Positions 1 through 8,202 of a stretch of DNA of 36,083 nucleotides are shown in pieces (position 1 is the first letter of the stretch; every line of letters begins with the position of its first letter). The notes under the pieces are model-generated. The model was not told the origin of the DNA. It worked only from the letters and a program-made list of their open reading frames with translations, and ran no database searches. Made by a program: the position numbers and the translations under genes. The DNA is from Proteiniphilum sp. UBA4977 (GTDB taxonomy: Bacteria > Bacteroidota > Bacteroidia > Bacteroidales > Dysgonomonadaceae): positions 6,720 through 42,802 of the forward strand of contig DGZP01000127.1 of NCBI GenBank assembly GCA_002398565.1. Direction: 5' to 3'.

Positions 1-264
1 TCACACATAGAGAAGGTGGATGATAAAAACTATAAACTTCACGGCAAGCTGCAGATCAAGGATGTAACAAAAGATGCCATCTTCGACGTCGTGTACGGTG
101 GAGCGGTAAAAGGTCAGGATGGGACGGAGACCATCGGGTTTATTGCCAAAAACAAGATCAACCGGCTCGATTATCATGTCGCCTATGATCCCGACGGTTT
201 GGGAATCGGCAAGGAAGTATCAATTACGCTCTATCTCGAATTTAAGCGTGCTACCGGCATGTAG
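1..264 (+). CDS. YceI-like domain protein, C-terminal part (5' end outside window)
   Basis: The reading frame is open from the first base and stops at 262-264, leaving 87 C-terminal residues. They follow the end of the YceI fold: a Gly-x-Leu-x-Ile-x-x-Val-Thr-Lys strand, then a Gly-Phe-x-Ala-Lys-x-x-Ile-Asn-Arg-x-Asp segment and a final 'VSITLYLEF' strand. YceI proteins form a lipocalin-like beta barrel that binds polyisoprenoid-type lipids, usually in the periplasm. The signal peptide, if any, lies outside the window, so location cannot be judged. A GTG at 16 could be read as a start but would cut the domain. The last 34 bases overlap the 3' end of the convergent DUF3298 gene. The family call is by motif only. 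Confidence 0.75.
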   Translation, partial: SHIEKVDDKNYKLHGKLQIKDVTKDAIFDVVYGGAVKGQDGTETIGFIAKNKINRLDYHVAYDPDGLGIGKEVSITLYLEFKRATGM

Positions 265-1088
265 AGAAGGATATCCTCCAGTTCACTATAGGGAATCGCT
301 ACATTGATCGTCCCCATGGCATATGGGGCAATTTCATACTGATTGTAGGTATAGTGAATACCCTCCCTGTTAAGCCAGAAATTGTTATTGGGAACAATGT
401 CCTCGATGGTAAAAAAGCCTTTTGTCAGTAAGGAATCGGGCTCACTTACATCATAAGCTTTCATAAGCGCCTGCACAATTTTTTCTGTGAGTGGCTTGTA
501 GTAGCCCGGTATGAAAAGATCTTCCTCCGTCAGGGTTACAAGCCTGTTCAGGTCGATATTGGTATATGTAATACGATAAGATCCGTGTGCTCCCCCCTCA
601 TAATCGCTGTACTCAACGGCGTAGCTGAGCAGAGAATCATCCTGAAACACAATCTTGTTGCTCGTATTCATGTAATACCAGTACCAGACTGGTATTGTTC
701 CTTTCAGACGGGCCTTATCCTCGTAGTAAGTATTCGACAGCGATTTGTAGCGGTCGCTGTACCTGCGAATATATTCGTCCATGGCCACTTTAGGGGGCAT
801 GGCATCAAATTCCGTACTGCTGAAAAAAGTACCTTTGAAAATTTCCTGTAGCCTTGACAGGCTTTCGTCGTTACGAAATTTAACAGGGTAGATAAAAGAG
901 ACATTGACATCGGCGAATGGCAGCGTGGAATCATTTTCATGAATCAGAGGTATTTGCTGTTTTACCACAATACTGTCATATACCAGTTCATTTCTTTCTC
1001 CTTTGCTTCCCATGCCTTTGCATGAAGAGACCAGTCCTATTACGACAAGGGCCAGTAAGGCTTCTGATAAAATGATATTCTTCTTCAT
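231..1088 (-). CDS. DUF3298 (RsiV-like) lipoprotein
   Basis: This 285-residue protein begins with a hydrophobic stretch ending in Val-Ser-Ser-Cys near residue 23, a plausible lipobox, so it is probably anchored in the envelope. The body matches DUF4163/DUF3298. It has the 'YEGGAHGS' hallmark in the middle and a C-terminal segment with 'NNNFWLNREGIHYTYNQYE' and 'INVAIPYSEL'. The same domain forms the extracellular part of the anti-sigma factor RsiV, which binds lysozyme in Bacillus. Here there is no cytoplasmic anti-sigma domain, so that role does not transfer. The ATG overlaps the DUF4831 stop by one base (TAATG), which implies co-transcription and probably coupled translation. The 3' end overlaps the convergent YceI gene. 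Function is unknown. Confidence 0.8.
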   Translation of the reverse strand: MKKNIILSEALLALVVIGLVSSCKGMGSKGERNELVYDSIVVKQQIPLIHENDSTLPFADVNVSFIYPVKFRNDESLSRLQEIFKGTFFSSTEFDAMPPKVAMDEYIRRYSDRYKSLSNTYYEDKARLKGTIPVWYWYYMNTSNKIVFQDDSLLSYAVEYSDYEGGAHGSYRITYTNIDLNRLVTLTEEDLFIPGYYKPLTEKIVQALMKAYDVSEPDSLLTKGFFTIEDIVPNNNFWLNREGIHYTYNQYEIAPYAMGTINVAIPYSELEDILLYMPVARLNSR

Positions 1089-2164
1089 TACTGAATAATC
1101 TGTTTAATTGCACCCAGCTCCGGGTAGAAAAAAACCTGAATAGGTTTTTTCATATTGTCAAACATTTTTTTTGTCAACACGTCCTGTGACCCGTATTGAA
1201 CGACATCCGTTTCCATTTCCGCAAAAGTTTCGTTCCTGAAACGGATGGTCAGCAGAGCTTTTCCAGGGATATTATATACCAGTCCTTCTGTGAGTTTCGT
1301 TTCCAATCGCTTTATATCACGCTCTAACAATTGAAGTTCAATCCGTGGTGTTTTATTTTGCAACGTTAACAGAACCGGCTCGCCGGCGAGATCATCGGCA
1401 TCTACTGGCCCCAGTTTGCCAGAGAAGCGCGCCACCACCATTTTGTCTATATCCTGTGCATTGGGAACAACGGTATAGGTACGTACAAAGTACTCTGTCT
1501 GCAGACTGCCGGTAAAAAGCTCCGTCAGTGCCTTTTCCTGCAAATCTATTTCATCCATCACCACTTTGTAAGCATTTCCATCCGGTGGCATGCTCTCGGC
1601 TTCACCCGTGAGGATGTCGGTACGACTGCGGCGCAGGTCAAATATCTGTCGTGCTGCCAGTTCCGCCTGCTTGGCTACGGATCCTGCCATGTGTGTCTCC
1701 TGAGAAAGAAAACGCCGCGGGTTCACGGCCGCACGTTCACCCTGAGGCAGAGCCTTTTCCTTCTGCATTTCATTCTCCGGATCAGCATTCACGGAAACAA
1801 TTACTCCATCTTCGCGCAGGCTGACAAAAGGCTCGAAGCTCTTGGGTTGAAATTGTATCATAAACGAATTGCTCTTGTCGGGAATACCTTTGTTTTTAAC
1901 GGATATATCTTCGAGCATGTAGACAACCCTGTCTTCTGTTACCGGATTGTCAATTCCCAGATAACGCTGTGCATATGGATAGAAATCACCCCGCCGGTAA
2001 CTACTTTTTCTTACCAGTAATGTGATTTCAAACGATGTCTTGGGGAGTGAGTAAACCACACCATAATCGTTGGCCTTGATGGCATTCACGCGCGTTGTCT
2101 TTTGCGCCGGCATGCCTGTGGAGGCCAAAATGAAAGTCGAAAGAAGAAAATATCTGATATCCAT
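1088..2164 (-). CDS. DUF4831 family exported protein
   Basis: This 358-residue protein starts with a signal peptide (hydrophobic core to about residue 17, then Met-Pro-Ala-Gln, cleavage likely after Ala). The mature part resembles DUF4831, a family found almost only in Bacteroidota: an opening beta-rich segment with 'YSLPKTSFEI', a 'YPYAQRYLG' motif, and a C-terminal region ending in 'PELGAIKQI'. No catalytic motif is evident. The gene lies 68 bases downstream of pheS on the same strand and shares TAATG with the following DUF3298 gene. It may be read from the pheS promoter or from a weak promoter in the gap. The partnership of two envelope proteins behind a tRNA synthetase gene looks positional rather than functional. 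Its role is unknown. Confidence 0.75.
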   Translation of the reverse strand: MDIRYFLLSTFILASTGMPAQKTTRVNAIKANDYGVVYSLPKTSFEITLLVRKSSYRRGDFYPYAQRYLGIDNPVTEDRVVYMLEDISVKNKGIPDKSNSFMIQFQPKSFEPFVSLREDGVIVSVNADPENEMQKEKALPQGERAAVNPRRFLSQETHMAGSVAKQAELAARQIFDLRRSRTDILTGEAESMPPDGNAYKVVMDEIDLQEKALTELFTGSLQTEYFVRTYTVVPNAQDIDKMVVARFSGKLGPVDADDLAGEPVLLTLQNKTPRIELQLLERDIKRLETKLTEGLVYNIPGKALLTIRFRNETFAEMETDVVQYGSQDVLTKKMFDNMKKPIQVFFYPELGAIKQIIQ

Positions 2165-2232
2165 TGTTATATAGTGGTTATTCGGTTGTTATTCAAATTC
2201 ACAAAGTGCAAATACCTTGCGTAGCAAGAATA

Positions 2233-3255
2233 TCAATGAGCCGATTGGAACTGAGCCAGAAAACGCACGTCGTTCTCTGAAAACATCCTCAAATCTTTTA
2301 CCTGATACTTGAGGTTTGTAATACGCTCAATACCCATTCCCAATGCGTAACCGGAATATATCTTACTGTCGATACCGCAGTTTTCCAACACGTTTGGGTC
2401 TACCATGCCGCATCCCAGTATCTCTACCCATCCTGTGTGCTTGCAGAAGGGACATCCTTTTCCTCCGCAGATATTGCAGGAGATATCCATCTCTGCACTT
2501 GGTTCGGTAAACGGAAAGTAGGAAGGACGCAGCCTGATCCGGGTATGCTCACCGAACATCTCCCTGGCAAAGAAAAGCAGCGCCTGCTTCAGGTCGGCAA
2601 ACGATACCTCCCTGTCAATATACAATGCCTCCACCTGGTGAAAAAAGCAGTGAGCCCGGTAGGAAATCGCCTCATTTCTATATACACGGCCCGGGCAGAT
2701 GATACGGATAGGCGGTTCCGTCTTTTCCATCACGCGTGTTTGTACCGACGAGGTGTGTGTCCGCAATACAATCTGGGGGTCATGCTGTATGAAGAAGGTA
2801 TCCTGCATGTCGCGGGCGGGGTGATCCTCTGCAAAGTTCAGTGAAGAGAATACATGCCAGTCGTCTTCCACTTCCGGTCCTTCCGCAATGGAGAAGCCGA
2901 GTCGTTTGAAGATATCCGCAATTTCTTCCTTGACAATAGATATGGGATGTCGTGTACCCAATGAAACAGGATAGGCAGTACGGGAGAGATCGACGTCTGC
3001 GGTGAATGAATGATTATGATCGAACTGTTCTTTCAGCATTTGAATTTTCTCCGTGGCTTTTTGCTTTAGTTCGTTTACACGCATGCCCATCTCCCTTTTC
3101 TGCTCCGTCGCCACATTACGAAAATCGTCCATCAGCATGGAAATGATACCCTTTTTACTCAGGTATTTGATGCGTGCCGCCTCCAGTTCATCGGCCGTAG
3201 ATACCGTCAAATGCTCTATTTCTGAAAGGAGAGCCTCAATCTTTTCTATCATCAT
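2233..3255 (-). CDS. pheS: phenylalanyl-tRNA synthetase alpha subunit
   Basis: PheS is the catalytic subunit of the alpha2-beta2 enzyme that charges tRNA-Phe in the cytoplasm. At 340 residues it has the usual length. Residues 1-85 form the N-terminal coiled coil that contacts tRNA. The class II core follows, with motif 2 near 'GRVYRNEAISYRAHCFFHQ' and motif 3 near 'YALGMGIERI'. A Cys-rich loop ('CNICGGKGCPFC') lies in the insertion before motif 3, as in many bacterial PheS proteins. The beta subunit pheT is not in this window, so the two genes are unlinked here, which is common in Bacteroidota. ATG codons at 3255 and 3252 are both possible starts. A promoter-like TATTTTTG lies about 30 bases upstream. 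Confidence 0.95.
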   Translation of the reverse strand: MMIEKIEALLSEIEHLTVSTADELEAARIKYLSKKGIISMLMDDFRNVATEQKREMGMRVNELKQKATEKIQMLKEQFDHNHSFTADVDLSRTAYPVSLGTRHPISIVKEEIADIFKRLGFSIAEGPEVEDDWHVFSSLNFAEDHPARDMQDTFFIQHDPQIVLRTHTSSVQTRVMEKTEPPIRIICPGRVYRNEAISYRAHCFFHQVEALYIDREVSFADLKQALLFFAREMFGEHTRIRLRPSYFPFTEPSAEMDISCNICGGKGCPFCKHTGWVEILGCGMVDPNVLENCGIDSKIYSGYALGMGIERITNLKYQVKDLRMFSENDVRFLAQFQSAH

Positions 3256-3285
3256 ACGAAATCACTTAACCATTAATTTGTATTA

Positions 3286-3293
3286 CAAAAATA
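3286..3293 (-). promoter_or_regulatory. -7 box upstream of pheS
   Basis: The minus strand reads TATTTTTG, matching the Bacteroidota -7 consensus TAnnTTTG, and the pheS start is about 30 bases downstream. No good TTTG -33 element is found at the usual 19-21 base distance, so this rests on the -7 box and position. It diverges from the tilS promoter within the same 122-base gap. Confidence 0.45.
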
Positions 3294-3318
3294 CACTTTT
3301 TATGGCAATCTGACCCTG

Positions 3319-3350
3319 TTTTCCGGTAAAGAATTAATTTCGTACTTTTG
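3319..3350 (+). promoter_or_regulatory. Candidate promoter of tilS
   Basis: TACTTTTG at 3343-3350 fits the -7 consensus TAnnTTTG. A TTTT at 3319-3322, three of four matches to the -33 TTTG, is 20 bases upstream, a normal spacing. The tilS ATG follows 27 bases after the -7 box, giving a short leader. Confidence 0.5.
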
Positions 3351-3377
3351 TTTTAATAATGCTGATTACCAAAAAAG

Positions 3378-4697
3378 ATGATTGACACTGTTCGTTCTTT
3401 CATAAAGAAGGAGGATCTGTTTCCCCCCGAAGCCCCTGTTATCGTTGGACTGAGCGGGGGAATGGACTCCATGGCATTGCTCGATATACTCACATTGCTG
3501 GGATACCAGTGCGTGGCCGGCCACTGCAACTTTCATCTTCGGGGTGAGGAGTCGGACAGGGATGAGGAATTCGTAAAACGATGGTGTAAAAGTGTGGATG
3601 TCCCTTTTGTCTCAGTCGGGTTCGACACCCGGCAGTATGCTTCCGATAAAAAAATATCCATTGAAATGGCAGCACGTGAACTGCGTTACCGCTGGTTTGA
3701 GATGACGCGGGTGCAATATCATGCAGGGAGCATCGCTGTGGCACATCACAGGGATGACTCGGTAGAGACGGTACTGATGAATCTTGTCCGTGGCACCGGC
3801 ATCAGGGGGCTGACCGGCATCTCACCCAAAAACAACAGGGTAACACGTCCGTTGCTTTGTCTTTCACGCGAAGAAATTTCACAATACATAACAGAGCGCG
3901 GCATTCCCTATGTGACCGATAGTACCAACAAGGAAGATCTTTTTCTGAGAAACAGGCTTCGCTTACATATTATACCCATGCTCGAGGAACTGAATCCGTC
4001 CGTGAAGGATGCAATTTACCGCACAGCTCTACAGGTGACGGAAGCGGAGAAGGTATACAGCGCCTCAATAAAAGAATCGATAGAAAGCGTTTTTCATAAT
4101 GACAGAGTTGATATTCGGGCTCTTCATAAAACACCCTCCCCGCTATCAGTCCTGTTTGAGTTACTTTCGCCACTGGGCTTCACCCCGTCCTCCATACGTG
4201 ATATCTGCAGAAGCATGGATGCCGAACCCGGAAGGATCTTTTTTGCAGAACCGTACCGGGTGATCAAGGATCGTGATTATTTCCTCATCGACCGGATGCC
4301 CGTCGTGGCAGAAACAGACAGATCCTTCCTGATAGAACAGCAGGCCGAAGAAATGTCCACACCCCTGCATCTTGCCTTCTGCACGCTGTCAGTGCCTGTT
4401 GACATTCTGCGAAGCAAACGTTTCCTCTATGCTGATTATGACAGGCTGAAATTCCCGCTCATCCTCCGGAAATGGCAACAGGGCGACTGGTTCATTCCCT
4501 TTGGGATGAAAGGAAGAAAGAAGTTGAGTGATTATTTTACCGACCGCAAGTTTAGTTTGAAGGAGAAAGAAAATATCTGGGTTCTGCTCTCGGGAGAGGA
4601 AATTGTCTGGGTTGTGGGAGAACGCCCCGACAATAGGTTCAGGGTTACAAGGAACACTGTTCGCATATTCCATGTTGTTTTGTCTGAAAATAAGTAA
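3378..4697 (+). CDS. tilS: tRNA(Ile)-lysidine synthase
   Basis: TilS attaches lysine to C34 of the minor tRNA-Ile(CAU) using ATP, changing its decoding from AUG to AUA; it is essential in most bacteria. The 439-residue protein has the N-type ATP pyrophosphatase P-loop 'GLSGGMDSM' (Ser26-Gly-Gly-Met-Asp30-Ser31). The family's 'VAHHRDDSVET' and 'RGTGIRGLTGI' motifs follow. The C-terminal substrate-binding domain includes 'LRKWQQGDWFIPFGMKGRKK' near residue 370. Length and domain order are normal. The gene starts a rightward group with a small ORF and serS, all concerned with or near tRNA function. The ATG at 3378 was chosen because it immediately precedes the conserved N-terminal helix. Confidence 0.95.
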   Translation: MIDTVRSFIKKEDLFPPEAPVIVGLSGGMDSMALLDILTLLGYQCVAGHCNFHLRGEESDRDEEFVKRWCKSVDVPFVSVGFDTRQYASDKKISIEMAARELRYRWFEMTRVQYHAGSIAVAHHRDDSVETVLMNLVRGTGIRGLTGISPKNNRVTRPLLCLSREEISQYITERGIPYVTDSTNKEDLFLRNRLRLHIIPMLEELNPSVKDAIYRTALQVTEAEKVYSASIKESIESVFHNDRVDIRALHKTPSPLSVLFELLSPLGFTPSSIRDICRSMDAEPGRIFFAEPYRVIKDRDYFLIDRMPVVAETDRSFLIEQQAEEMSTPLHLAFCTLSVPVDILRSKRFLYADYDRLKFPLILRKWQQGDWFIPFGMKGRKKLSDYFTDRKFSLKEKENIWVLLSGEEIVWVVGERPDNRFRVTRNTVRIFHVVLSENK

Positions 4698-4806
4698 TCC
4701 TGATTAAAAAAATTAGCTTTCCTGCAACTTTTTTCCCTTTTTTGCATCTTACATATAAAACCTAATTACATTTTTTTTGTTATAGAAAGTAGATAAAACG
4801 GAGATC

Positions 4807-4944
4807 ATGAAGAATAGTACAATAAAAGACATTGTGATGGTGGGCGTATTTGCCGGGTTTGCATATTATGTTTCACGCTATTATCGCCAGAAAAAGCAAA
4901 AAGAGAGAGAATTGCGCGAAACGCTGCACTTTCAGTTATTTTAA
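4807..4944 (+). CDS. Small single-pass membrane protein, 45 aa
   Basis: An ATG at 4807, preceded by GGAG three bases upstream, opens 45 codons ending at TAA 4942-4944. The product starts MKNSTIKDIV. A hydrophobic segment of about 15 residues (roughly 9-24, rich in Val, Gly, Phe, Ala and Tyr) follows, then a strongly charged tail of Arg, Lys, Gln and Glu. This predicts one membrane helix with a basic cytoplasmic end. I do not recognise a family. It fills part of the 387-base gap between tilS and serS. The good ribosome binding site and the coherent hydrophobic-then-charged pattern support a real gene, but a short ORF can arise by chance. Confidence 0.5.
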   Translation: MKNSTIKDIVMVGVFAGFAYYVSRYYRQKKQKERELRETLHFQLF

Positions 4945-5013
4945 CTAAGCTTTCCCGGGTGCCCCCTGAATTTATTCAACAATGCGGCTGACAAAATATC
5001 GGCAGCAGGTCAC

Positions 5014-5043
5014 TTAGTTTCGTTGATATTTTTTGTATCTTTG
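5014..5043 (+). promoter_or_regulatory. Candidate promoter of serS
   Basis: TATCTTTG at 5036-5043 matches the Bacteroidota -7 box TAnnTTTG exactly and is followed by C, also typical. A weak -33 candidate, TTAG at 5014-5017, is 18 bases upstream. The serS ATG lies 41 bases downstream of the box. The other bases between 4945 and 5084 show no convincing hairpin or leader ORF. Confidence 0.55.
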
Positions 5044-5084
5044 CGCACTGAAAAAGGTATTAAACGTTTTCGTCTATTTTTTCT

Positions 5085-6356
5085 ATGCTCACACTGAAAG
5101 TAATCAACGAGAATCCTGAAGAAGTGGTTCGACGCCTGTCTAAAAAAAATTTTGACGCAAAGGAGACAGTTTCACAGATAATTGCTGCTGATGATGTCAG
5201 ACGCAGTACACAGACATCACTCGATACGATGTTGGGAGAGGTCAATACATTGTCACGCTCTGTCGGCTCACTCATGAAGGAGGGAAAGAAGGAGGAGGCC
5301 GCAATAGTCCGTGGAAAGGTGGTTGTCCTGAAGGAGTCGGCCAAACAACTGGAGGAGACATTAAAGGCCGCGGAAGCAAAAATTGAGCATCTGCTGGTCA
5401 CTATTCCCAATCTTCCTCATGAGTCGGTTCCCGAGGGAAAAGGAGCAGAGGACAATCTTGTGGAGAAAACCGGCGGAGTAATGCCGGTTTTGACTGACGA
5501 CGCACTGCCCCATTGGGAACTGGCGAAAAAATATGACCTTATCGACTTTGAACTGGGAGTGAAGATTACCGGGGCAGGATTTCCGGTTTATAAAGGAAAG
5601 GGTGCCCGACTGCAACGGGCATTAATCAGTTTTTTTCTGGATAGTGCGCGCGATGCCGGTTATCTTGAGGTGCAGCCACCCTATGTAGTAAACAGCGACT
5701 CCGGGTTCGGTACCGGCCAGCTGCCCGATAAAGAGGGCCAGATGTATCATGTGGGAGAGGATGATCTCTATCTGATTCCCACTGCTGAAGTACCTGTCAC
5801 AAACATGTACCGGGATGTGATTCTTGATGAGAAAGAGTTACCGCTGAAAAATACGGCTTATTCTGCCTGCTTTCGCCGTGAAGCGGGTTCCTATGGAAAG
5901 GATGTACGCGGACTGAACCGGCTGCATCAGTTCGACAAGGTGGAGATCGTTTGCATCGATAAGCCGGATCATTCTTACGAAAGGCTCAAAGAGATGGTCC
6001 GCCATGTGGAGACACTGGTGGAAAAACTGGAATTGCCATGGCGTATACTTCGTCTCTGCGGAGGTGACATGAGTTTTACCTCTGCGCTAACATTTGATTT
6101 TGAAGTGTTCTCTGCGGCACAGCAAAGATGGCTCGAGGTGAGCTCTGTTTCCAATTTCGAAAGCTACCAGGCAAACCGGTTGAAATGCAGGTTTAGAGAT
6201 GCCGACCGAAAAACACAACTATGTCATACTCTCAATGGCAGCGCACTTGCTCTGCCCCGCATTGTGGCGGCCCTTCTGGAAAATAACCAGACTCCTTCCG
6301 GAATACGTATCCCGAAAGTACTGGTGCCCTATTGCGGCTTTGAGTCAATTGATTAA
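5085..6356 (+). CDS. serS: seryl-tRNA synthetase
   Basis: SerS charges tRNA-Ser in the cytoplasm. At 423 residues it is the normal bacterial length. Residues 1-110 form the long antiparallel coiled coil that reaches the tRNA variable arm, with heptad-like Leu, Lys and Glu content. The class II catalytic domain follows, with motif 2 'ACFRREAGSYGKDVRGLNRL' and motif 3 'NGSALALPRIVAALLE'. The serine-pocket region 'IPTAEVPVTN' is also present. The ATG at 5085 leads directly into the conserved 'LTLKVINENPEEV' start. It is downstream of tilS and the small ORF but has its own promoter-like element, so it is probably transcribed independently. It converges with cinA across a 49-base gap. Confidence 0.95.
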   Translation: MLTLKVINENPEEVVRRLSKKNFDAKETVSQIIAADDVRRSTQTSLDTMLGEVNTLSRSVGSLMKEGKKEEAAIVRGKVVVLKESAKQLEETLKAAEAKIEHLLVTIPNLPHESVPEGKGAEDNLVEKTGGVMPVLTDDALPHWELAKKYDLIDFELGVKITGAGFPVYKGKGARLQRALISFFLDSARDAGYLEVQPPYVVNSDSGFGTGQLPDKEGQMYHVGEDDLYLIPTAEVPVTNMYRDVILDEKELPLKNTAYSACFRREAGSYGKDVRGLNRLHQFDKVEIVCIDKPDHSYERLKEMVRHVETLVEKLELPWRILRLCGGDMSFTSALTFDFEVFSAAQQRWLEVSSVSNFESYQANRLKCRFRDADRKTQLCHTLNGSALALPRIVAALLENNQTPSGIRIPKVLVPYCGFESID

Positions 6357-6405
6357 ATAACTTTCAGAAACGGTGTGTCTTGCACTTTCCAAGCTGCGAT
6401 TTGCG

Positions 6406-7665
6406 CTATAGGTTGCCGGCAGATGCGGCATCAGGTCTTACCGACAGCATCCTTATCAACTGAAGAATGGCCAGGTTGGCAGTGCGTTCTATGTTCTCTT
6501 CGCGGCTGCTTCCCACATGGTATTCAACGGAAATTATTTCATCTGCATATTTCGTGCAAACCCAGGCTGTACCGACCGGCTTTTCCCTGGTTCCTCCCTC
6601 GGGACCCATGATGCCGGAGACAGCGATGCTGCATTGTGTCCCAAGCTTAAGGGCGACATTCTGTGCCATCTTCTCAACAACTTCTCTGCTAACCACGCCA
6701 TGGCTTTCAATAGTCTGCTTATCTACATTCAATAGTTCTTCTTTGATACGATTGTCATATGTTACGATACTGCCTTCAAAATAGTCCGAAGCTCCCGAAA
6801 CGGATGTGATGCGGTGCGCAATGTATCCCCCGGTACAGCTTTCAGCGGTTGAGACCGTAAGTTGTTGTTTGCGCAACTTCTCCCCGAGGAGTGCCTCCAG
6901 CGTTTTTTCGCTTCGGGCGACATATTCATTACCGAGGAGCAGTTTCAACCTGCGGCCCAGTTGTTTAATTTCCGGTTTGCGTGCTTCACCCCAGGCAGAC
7001 AACCGCAGCCGGATAAATCCGAAAGAAGGAAGGTAAGCCAGTGTGAAGCCTGCAGGCAGAAGAGTTTCAAAGCCGGAAAGCCGGGTAGCCAATGCCGATT
7101 CGGTGATGCCGGAAACCAAGTAAGTACGTTTCAGATAACGGTCCGGTTGAAATTGTGACTGCAAGCGAGGGATAATATCGTCTCGCATGGTCGTTTTCAT
7201 TTCAAAAGGTACTCCAGGCATGGATATCAATATTTTTTCACCTTTGTCGAACCATAGTATGGGAGCGGTGCCCACTTTATTCTGTATCACAGTGGCGCTT
7301 ACCGGCACATATGCCTGTTTACGTGTGAGCTGATTCAACTGGATGTTTCTTCTTAAAAAAACAGATTCGACATGTTGTAATACTTCATCATTGAATTCCA
7401 GGGCTGTATGAAAATATCGGCAAAGCGTATGTTTTGTGATATCGTCATTGGTCGGTCCCACGCCGCCGGTTAGCAGTAAAATATCGGCCCGTCCGAAGGC
7501 GTTGTCGATTGCATGGATGATGTCATCGCTTCTGTCGCCCACGGTGGTGATGGCCGCGATGATGAACCCCTGCTGTGTCAGTTCACGTCCCATCCATTCA
7601 GCATTGGTGTTTACAACCTGTCCGATGAGTAATTCGTCTCCGATAGAAATGATTTCCACCTTCAT
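6406..7665 (-). CDS. cinA: CinA family protein (nicotinamide-nucleotide amidase / CinA)
   Basis: This 419-residue two-domain protein has an N-terminal MoaB/MogA-like domain (COG1058) beginning 'VEIISIGDELLIGQ' with 'TGGVGPTNDD' near residue 70. Its C-terminal PncC domain carries 'STAESCTGGYIAHRI' and 'AVSGIMGPEGGT'. In characterised homologues the PncC domain deamidates nicotinamide mononucleotide to nicotinic acid mononucleotide in NAD recycling, and the COG1058 domain has ADP-ribose or NAD pyrophosphatase activity. The older name links it to competence, which has no support here. The frame stays open to 7737, but the ATG at 7665 was chosen because conserved homology begins there and AAAGAG sits just upstream. 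Confidence 0.93.
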   Translation of the reverse strand: MKVEIISIGDELLIGQVVNTNAEWMGRELTQQGFIIAAITTVGDRSDDIIHAIDNAFGRADILLLTGGVGPTNDDITKHTLCRYFHTALEFNDEVLQHVESVFLRRNIQLNQLTRKQAYVPVSATVIQNKVGTAPILWFDKGEKILISMPGVPFEMKTTMRDDIIPRLQSQFQPDRYLKRTYLVSGITESALATRLSGFETLLPAGFTLAYLPSFGFIRLRLSAWGEARKPEIKQLGRRLKLLLGNEYVARSEKTLEALLGEKLRKQQLTVSTAESCTGGYIAHRITSVSGASDYFEGSIVTYDNRIKEELLNVDKQTIESHGVVSREVVEKMAQNVALKLGTQCSIAVSGIMGPEGGTREKPVGTAWVCTKYADEIISVEYHVGSSREENIERTANLAILQLIRMLSVRPDAASAGNL

Positions 7666-7764
7666 ATTATACTCTTTGATATGTAAATAAGAACGCAAAT
7701 TAACAGATAATCCCGATAAAAGAAAAAAGAAACGCATTTATTTTTTTATTTTAAAGGATTATAC

Positions 7765-7772
7765 TATCTTTG
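7765..7772 (+). promoter_or_regulatory. -7 box upstream of rpmE2
   Basis: TATCTTTG followed by CC matches TAnnTTTG exactly and lies 34 bases before the rpmE2 ATG. The region upstream is nearly pure A and T, and no clear TTTG -33 element can be picked out. Confidence 0.5.
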
Positions 7773-7806
7773 CCAACCGAAAAATTAGAAGAAAAGTATA
7801 AAACAT

Positions 7807-8064
7807 ATGAAGAAAGAAATTCATCCCAGCAATTACCGCCCGGTTGTATTCAAAGATATGTCAAACGAGGAGATTTTCATCTCCCGCTCCACAATCAATG
7901 CCAAGGATACAATTGAAATTGACGGCGTAACTTACCCGTTGGTGAAACTTGAGATTACAAGTGCTTCTCATCCTTTCTACACCGGAAAACAAAAACTGGT
8001 GGATACAGCAGGACGTGTGGACAAGTTCATGAACCGTTACGGAAACCGGAACAAGAAAAAATAA
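7807..8064 (+). CDS. rpmE2: 50S ribosomal protein L31, type B
   Basis: L31 bridges the large and small ribosomal subunits. This 85-residue protein begins 'MKKEIHPSNYRPVVFKDM' and contains 'SHPFYTGKQKLVDTAGRVDK', both typical of L31 type B. It has no cysteine, so it is the zinc-free form. In many bacteria that form is induced when zinc is scarce, but in Bacteroidota it is often the only L31. The window does not show whether a zinc-binding L31 is also encoded. The tail is strongly basic. The gene stands alone, with its own -7 box and a strong terminator 25 bases after the stop. Confidence 0.96.
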   Translation: MKKEIHPSNYRPVVFKDMSNEEIFISRSTINAKDTIEIDGVTYPLVKLEITSASHPFYTGKQKLVDTAGRVDKFMNRYGNRNKKK

Positions 8065-8088
8065 AATCCCCCGTAGGGTATTGTTTGA

Positions 8089-8117
8089 ACGGCGGTCATA
8101 GCAGATCGCCGTTTTTC
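8089..8117 (+). terminator. Rho-independent terminator of rpmE2
   Basis: A 9-bp stem (ACGGCGGTC pairing with GATCGCCGT, one G-T wobble) encloses a 6-base loop ATAGCA and runs straight into five T residues. It separates rpmE2 from the DUF4105 gene. Confidence 0.9.
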
Positions 8118-8151
8118 TGTTATATGCGTATGAAGTTCGCGTAATTTTGTC

Positions 8152-8159
8152 TATTTTTG
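8152..8159 (+). promoter_or_regulatory. Weak -7 box upstream of the DUF4105 gene
   Basis: TATTTTTG fits TAnnTTTG and lies 43 bases before the ATG at 8203. It follows the rpmE2 terminator, so a new promoter is needed here, but no -33 element is convincing. Confidence 0.35.
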
Positions 8160-8202
8160 TCCCACGATGGTTCATGAAGATTCATGAAATAAAAGAGATT
8201 AG

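Noticed and set aside
2215..2229. Small hairpin CTTGC-gta-GCAAG after pheS
   Set aside because: The stem is only five pairs and is not followed by a T-run on the minus strand, so it is not a good terminator.
4945..5084. Possible T-box or leader attenuator before serS
   Set aside because: No T-box sequence, specifier stem or terminator hairpin is seen, and such control is not typical of this phylum.
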